Assembly: GCA_029266945.1 (NCBI GenBank)
Contig: JARIED010000008.1
Coordinates: forward strand, 62,001 to 126,000
Reading direction: 5' to 3'
Source of the DNA: Slackia sp.
GTDB taxonomy: Bacteria > Actinomycetota > Coriobacteriia > Coriobacteriales > Eggerthellaceae
Length of the DNA: 64,000 nt
The translations under genes were made by a program, and so were the position numbers. Of this stretch, positions 59,882 to 64,000 are shown piece by piece (positions within the stretch are counted from its first letter, which is position 1; each line of letters begins with the position of its first letter). The notes beneath the pieces were generated by a model. That model worked only from the letters and a program-made list of their open reading frames with translations, made no database searches and was not told where the DNA came from.

Positions 59882-60818
59882 GCTTGCCATCCTGTGCAGC
59901 GGCCAGGGCTCTCAGAAATCGGGCATGGGCGCGGCGTTTTCGGGCCGGCCCGAGTTCGACGAGGTGTTCGAAGCGGCTTCCGACATGTGCGGATACGACG
60001 TGCGCGCGGCTTGTTCCGACGAAGGTGCGCTGGCCGATGCGCTGAAGGTACAGCCGGCTTTGTGCGCCGCCTCGATCGCCGCCGCCCGCGCTCTCGAGCT
60101 CGAAGGCGTATTCGCCGACGCCGTGGCGGGCTTTTCGCTCGGCCAGGTGGCCGCTCTCAACGTGGCGGACATGCTGTCGCTTGAAGACACGTTCGCCCTG
60201 TGCTCGGCCCGCGCGCATGCTATGGCCGAAGCGGCGGCTGCGACCCCGGGGGCCATGTGCGCGCTCATGGGGGCGGACGACGAATCGGTCGCTGCGCTGA
60301 TCGCGGATGTCGCGCAAGGCGCGGTGCTTGTGGCCGCCAACTACAATGCACCCGGCCAGATCGTGGTTTCGGGCGAGCGCGATGCGGTCGCCCGAGCGGC
60401 CGAAGCGTGGCGCGGATCCGGCCGTCGGGCGAGCATGCTCGCCGTGGCGGGCGCTTTCCACAGCCCGCTTATGCAGAACGCAGCCGACGCGCTGGCGTCG
60501 TTTCTGCGGGGCGTGCGTTTCGCCGAGCCGCGCATCCCGCTGATCTGCAACGTGGACGCTCGTCCGCTTCGCGCCGCCGACGCGGCCGAGCGCATGGTTC
60601 GCCAGGTCACATCGCCCGTGCTGTTCGATCGCAGCGTCGCGTGCTTGCAGGCATCGGGCGTGGACGCCTATGTCGAATGCGGCAGCGGCGTGGTTCTGCG
60701 AGGCCTCGTGCGCAGGACGCATAAAGAGGCGGCCCGTTACGGGGTCGAATCGATGGAGGACGCCCGCGCGCTGGCATCGCAACGCGCCGCGGTCCGTCAG
60801 CGAGAGGATATCCAATGA
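59874..60818 (+). CDS. fabD: Malonyl-CoA:ACP transacylase FabD with altered nucleophile elbow
   Basis: FabD moves malonyl groups from CoA to ACP. The 314-residue protein has LCSGQGSQ near the N-terminus, the active-site Ser in GFSLGQ and the catalytic His in AGAFHSPLM. The usual elbow is GHSLGE; here the His and Glu are replaced by Phe and Gln, while the Ser is kept. The GTG start at 59874 lies inside the end of fabK, with GGAGGCGAGG upstream. It overlaps fabG by four bases. Confidence 0.93.
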   Translation: MGKLAILCSGQGSQKSGMGAAFSGRPEFDEVFEAASDMCGYDVRAACSDEGALADALKVQPALCAASIAAARALELEGVFADAVAGFSLGQVAALNVADMLSLEDTFALCSARAHAMAEAAAATPGAMCALMGADDESVAALIADVAQGAVLVAANYNAPGQIVVSGERDAVARAAEAWRGSGRRASMLAVAGAFHSPLMQNAADALASFLRGVRFAEPRIPLICNVDARPLRAADAAERMVRQVTSPVLFDRSVACLQASGVDAYVECGSGVVLRGLVRRTHKEAARYGVESMEDARALASQRAAVRQREDIQ

Positions 60819-61576
60819 CACAGACGAAAACCGTCCGCCGCCATGCCGTGGTGACGGGCGCTTCGCGCGGCATCGGCGCCGCCGTGGCGCGCAGCCTCGC
60901 GGCGGCCGGCATGGACGTGGCCGTGAACTACGCGAGCCCTTCCAGCGAGCAGGCCGCCGAAGACCTGGCGTGCGAATTGGCGCGCGAATTCGGCGTGCAG
61001 GCATACGCCGTGCGCGCCGACGTTTCGTCATCCGACCAGGCCGAGGCCTTGATCGCGGGCGCAGCGGAGCGCTTTGGCGGCGTGGACGTGTTGGTGAACA
61101 ACGCGGGCGTCACGAAAGACGGCCTGATGATGCGCATGAAGGAAGAAGATTTCGACCGCGTTCTGGCCGTAAACCTCAAAGGCACGTACAACTGCTGCCG
61201 CGCGGCGGTGGGGCGTATGGCGAAGGCCCGCTTCGGTCGCATCGTCAATATGAGCAGCATCGTGGGCGTGCGCGGCAACGCCGGCCAGGCGAACTACGCC
61301 GCATCGAAGGCGGGCATTATCGGTTTGACGCGCTCGCTGGCCATGGAAGTGGCGTCGCGTAATGTCACGGTGAACGCCGTGGCTCCCGGCCTCGTGGAGA
61401 CCGATATGACCGGCGCCATGAGCGAGCGTGCGAAGGATGCGGCGCTCGAGCGCGTGGCGTCAAAGCGCATGGGAAGGCCCGAGGAAGTGGCCGCTGTGGT
61501 GGCGTTTCTTGCGGGCGATCAGGCAAGTTATGTGACCGGGCAGGTCATCGGCGTGGATGGAGGAATGTCGCTATGA
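60815..61576 (+). CDS. fabG: 3-oxoacyl-ACP reductase FabG
   Basis: FabG reduces the beta-keto group with NADPH. The 253-residue short-chain dehydrogenase has the cofactor motif TGASRGIGAAVA, NNAGVTKDGL, the catalytic Ser in NMSSIVG, YAASK and the C-terminal TGQVIGVDGGMSL. ATGA overlaps join it to fabD and fabF on both sides, showing tight translational coupling. Confidence 0.97.
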   Translation: MTQTKTVRRHAVVTGASRGIGAAVARSLAAAGMDVAVNYASPSSEQAAEDLACELAREFGVQAYAVRADVSSSDQAEALIAGAAERFGGVDVLVNNAGVTKDGLMMRMKEEDFDRVLAVNLKGTYNCCRAAVGRMAKARFGRIVNMSSIVGVRGNAGQANYAASKAGIIGLTRSLAMEVASRNVTVNAVAPGLVETDMTGAMSERAKDAALERVASKRMGRPEEVAAVVAFLAGDQASYVTGQVIGVDGGMSL

Positions 61577-62838
61577 CGGACACTCGAAAGCCCGACGGCA
61601 CGCATCGCGTGGCCATTACCGGAACGGGCGCGCTTTCGCCCGCGGGCGTGGGCGTGGGCTCCCTGATGGACGCGGTGAACGAAGGCCGCAGCTGCATCGC
61701 GCCGATCGCGCGCTTTGACACCGAGGGCTATCCCGCCACGCTGGCGGCCGAGATTCCCTCGTTCGACCCGGTCGCGTGCGGTCTGACGAAAAAGGAATCG
61801 CGCCGCTTCGCCCCGTTCGTCCAATACGCCATCGTGGCTGCGGACGAGGCCATGGCCGAAAGCGGCCTGTCGATGGAGGAGGAAGACCCGACGCGTGTGG
61901 CCTGCGTGTGGGGCAGCGGCATCGGCGGCCTGCTCGAGTTCGAATCGGCTTGCGCCGCTTTGCACGAGCACGGCCCCAAGAAAGTCAGCCCTCTGTTCAT
62001 TCCCACGATGATAGAGAACATGGCCGCGGGCAACCTGTCGATTCGCTATGGCATGAAGGGCGATTGCCTGAGCATCGTCACCGCATGCGCTACCGGTGCC
62101 CATTGCGTGGGCGAGGCTTATCGCCTGATCCGTCATGGCTACGCCGACGCGGCGTTGGCGGGCGGCAGCGAAGAGTCCATTTCGCCGGTATGCCTGGCGG
62201 GCTTCGGCAATCTGGGCGCGCTGTGCACCTCCGACGACCCCGCCGCATCGGCCATGCCGTTCGACGCGAACCGCAGCGGCTTCGTGCCGGGCGAAGGCGC
62301 GGGCGCGCTCGTGCTGGAATCGTTCGAGCACGCCCTCGCGCGCGGCGCGCACATCATCGCCGAGGTGGCGGGCTTCGGTTCGACGGGCGACGCCTATCAC
62401 ATGACCGCTCCCGATCCGAGCGGCGAAGGGGCTGTGCGGGCGATGCGCGCCGCGCTCGCCGAAGGCGGCTTCGAGCCTTCCGACGTCGGGCACCTCAACG
62501 CCCACGGCACGTCTACGAAGGCCAACGACGCCATGGAGGCCGCGGCGCTCGCGGCGCTGGTCGGCGCCGATGCGAATGTGCCGGTGACTTCGGTCAAGGG
62601 AACGGTCGGCCACATGATGGGCGCGGCGGGCGCTATAGAGGCGATCGTATGCGCCTTGTCGGCGGCGAACGGCGCGGTGCCGCCTACCGTTGGCACGCGC
62701 GAGGTCGATCCCGCCTGCCCGGTGAACGTGGTGACGGGTTCGCTTCTGCGCACGGGGCCGCAGACCGTGGCGCTCAGCAATTCGCTCGGTTTCGGCGGAC
62801 ACAACGCTTCGCTCGCCATCGCGCCGTTCGAAGGCTAG
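61573..62838 (+). CDS. fabF: 3-oxoacyl-ACP synthase II FabF
   Basis: FabF condenses malonyl-ACP with an acyl-ACP. The 421-residue protein has the active Cys in IVTACATGAH, the two His in NAHGTSTKAND and KGTVGHMMGAAGA, and the GFGGHN end. No FabH is in the visible part of the cluster, so initiation must be supplied elsewhere. It is coupled to fabG by a four-base overlap. A 157-base gap with a GC hairpin (about 62849-62878) separates it from fabZ. Confidence 0.96.
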   Translation: MTDTRKPDGTHRVAITGTGALSPAGVGVGSLMDAVNEGRSCIAPIARFDTEGYPATLAAEIPSFDPVACGLTKKESRRFAPFVQYAIVAADEAMAESGLSMEEEDPTRVACVWGSGIGGLLEFESACAALHEHGPKKVSPLFIPTMIENMAAGNLSIRYGMKGDCLSIVTACATGAHCVGEAYRLIRHGYADAALAGGSEESISPVCLAGFGNLGALCTSDDPAASAMPFDANRSGFVPGEGAGALVLESFEHALARGAHIIAEVAGFGSTGDAYHMTAPDPSGEGAVRAMRAALAEGGFEPSDVGHLNAHGTSTKANDAMEAAALAALVGADANVPVTSVKGTVGHMMGAAGAIEAIVCALSAANGAVPPTVGTREVDPACPVNVVTGSLLRTGPQTVALSNSLGFGGHNASLAIAPFEG

Positions 62839-62995
62839 CCTGCACGGCCCGCCGCCGCCCGGTGCGCGGCGGCGGACGCTTGCGTTCGATTCCCCCCGAT
62901 ATCGCCGCGCCGCCGCGCGCGGCCGGGACGCATCGCCGCCGAGGTTCGGCCTGCGGCTCCCCGATAGCATCTTCGACCAAGGAAGAAGGTCTTTC

Positions 62996-63433
62996 ATGGA
63001 ACTGACGTATCCCGCCGGCCGCGACGCGGTGCTGGCCATCCTGCCTCATCGCGAACCCTTCGTCTGGGTGAGCCGCATTCTGTCGTGCGAGCCGGGCGTC
63101 CGTATCGAGGCCGAGCTCGACGTCGATTCCGACCTCCCGCTGTTCGCGGGTCATTTCCCCGAGCATCCGGTGCTGCCGGGCGTCATCGTGATGGAGGCGC
63201 TTGCCCAGGCCGCTTCGTGCTGCGTGCTGCTGGCGGGCGATGACTGCGGCAAGGTGGGCTTTCTGACGGGCATCGACAAGGCGAAGTTCCGCCGCCAGGT
63301 GCGCCCGGGCGACACGCTGCGCCTGGAGGCGCGCATCGTGAAGTCGTCGTCGCGCATGTGCGTTGCCGAGGTGGAGGCGCTCGTCGACGGCCGGCTTGCC
63401 GCGTCGGCCGTCCAGAAATACGTCTTGGCCTAA
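62996..63433 (+). CDS. fabZ: 3-hydroxyacyl-ACP dehydratase FabZ
   Basis: FabZ dehydrates beta-hydroxyacyl-ACP to trans-2-enoyl-ACP. The 145-residue hot-dog protein has LPHREPFVWVSRI, the catalytic His and Glu in FAGHFPEHPVLPGVIVMEAL, and FRRQVRPGDTLRLEA. GGAAGAAGGTC precedes the ATG. Its position after fabF matches the streptococcal order (accB is missing here). Confidence 0.95.
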   Translation: MELTYPAGRDAVLAILPHREPFVWVSRILSCEPGVRIEAELDVDSDLPLFAGHFPEHPVLPGVIVMEALAQAASCCVLLAGDDCGKVGFLTGIDKAKFRRQVRPGDTLRLEARIVKSSSRMCVAEVEALVDGRLAASAVQKYVLA

Positions 63434-63442
63434 GGAGTTTCG

Positions 63443-64000
63443 ATGCGTCGGAAAAAGCCCGATTACATAGTGATGTCGAACGTCGAGGGCGCCGCCGCAG
63501 GCGAGAGCCTGTTCGACCTTGCGCGCAAGGGGTTCTCGTGCGCGTTGGTGGTGGACGGCCGCCATGCCTTCGACGAAGTTCCCGCAGCGGTCAGGTCGGT
63601 GGGCCTGCGCACGGCGGTCGCCTACACGCAGGACATGGCTGCAAGCCCGCGCTTGTCGCTTGCCGAGCAGTGCGTGAGCATCGGCGAGCGGGCCGACGGC
63701 GGTTCGTTCGACGACGCCTACCTGGTGCTCGCCGCCGCCCAGTCGGCCGGCGCCGATCTTGTGCTGCTGGTGGATTCGCCGCTCGCCGCCGACGTCGACT
63801 TCGTGGGCATGGCCCGAGGCGAAGGACTCGGCGTGTATGCGGTGGACGTCGATCGCGTGGTAGCGGGCGCGTTCGGCGGCATGACGTCAGCGTGGCGTTC
63901 GTGCGCGTGCGCCACCGGCCTGGTGCGCCCTGTCGACGAGGAGTCGTGGCGTCGCTGCCCTTCGTGCGGCGGCATCTTCGCGGCCCATGCGGTGTTCGCG
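63443..64000 (+). CDS. Partial gene, unknown N-terminal domain followed by AccD-like zinc ribbon
   Basis: The frame is open from the ATG at 63443 (TAAGGAG right after the fabZ stop codon) to the end of the window, 186 codons, so the ORF track missed it. Residues 1 to about 145 match no family I know (KGFSCALVVDGRHAFDE, GADLVLLVDSPLAAD). Then CAC, 15 residues and CPSC form a zinc ribbon whose spacing resembles the AccD ribbon (CxxC-x15-CxxC), followed by GGIFAAHAVFA. In streptococcal fab operons the acc genes follow fabZ. It may therefore be an acetyl-CoA carboxylase beta subunit with an extra N-terminal domain, or a different zinc protein. The rest lies outside the window. Confidence 0.6.
   Translation, partial: MRRKKPDYIVMSNVEGAAAGESLFDLARKGFSCALVVDGRHAFDEVPAAVRSVGLRTAVAYTQDMAASPRLSLAEQCVSIGERADGGSFDDAYLVLAAAQSAGADLVLLVDSPLAADVDFVGMARGEGLGVYAVDVDRVVAGAFGGMTSAWRSCACATGLVRPVDEESWRRCPSCGGIFAAHAVFA

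Overview
The window reads as a chromosomal segment of a high-GC, probably anaerobic actinobacterium, most likely of the class Coriobacteriia (Eggerthellaceae-like). This placement is inference. It rests on the GC-rich coding style together with an Eggerthella-type membrane-anchored multiheme cytochrome, an oxalate/formate-type MFS carrier, and a streptococcus-like fatty acid operon that uses FabK and a FabT-type MarR regulator. No phage, insertion sequence, CRISPR array or rRNA operon is visible. Most of the window is ordinary housekeeping DNA.

Bases 1-20000: rho and mscL, facing malic enzyme and a first acyl carrier protein; L31 with a long Ala/Lys/Glu tail; a Nudix hydrolase and a Pro/Gln-rich membrane protein. 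Next come a phenylalanine T-box leader with pheST, a glutamate-cysteine ligase divergent from argR, and a lipoprotein. The stretch ends with tcdA, a YgiQ radical SAM protein, a small alarmone synthetase, a low-complexity membrane protein, a TatD hydrolase and serine acetyltransferase.

Bases 20000-46300: an OFA transporter, an archaeal-type ornithine cyclodeaminase-like protein and a glycine-riboswitch-controlled AGCS symporter; isocitrate dehydrogenase, CorA, and a PurF-like protein that lacks its catalytic cysteine; HelD divergent from a DUF3516 Ski2-like helicase. An MBL hydrolase, two tandem paralogous membrane proteins, a CoA-disulfide reductase-rhodanese fusion and a single rhodanese follow. 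Then rsmI, an iron alcohol dehydrogenase, a 128-bp inverted-repeat element, a YgjP-like peptidase, metG, a second TatD, an iron-sulfur-flavoprotein-like protein, ksgA and veg.

Bases 46300-54100: tRNA-Ala(CGC), a gene-free stretch of about 1.2 kb with a degraded copy of the tRNA 3' end, a five-haem NapC/NrfH-like cytochrome, a structured RNA candidate ending in a terminator, and a complete cytochrome c maturation cluster ccmE-F-A-B-C-D. CcmE is the CxxxY variant with an extra C-terminal domain. The cluster would supply haem attachment for the adjacent cytochrome and for others elsewhere in the genome.

Bases 54100-64000: galU, alr and a family 4 uracil-DNA glycosylase. Then comes a fatty acid synthesis cluster: degV (FakB-like), fabT, acpP, fabK, fabD, fabG, fabF, fabZ and a partial unknown gene with an AccD-like zinc ribbon. 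A near-perfect FabT operator overlaps the -35 box in front of degV, and a weaker copy precedes acpP. This suggests an exogenous-fatty-acid sensing circuit that ties fatty acid capture to repression of de novo synthesis, and it is the most coherent regulatory system in the window.
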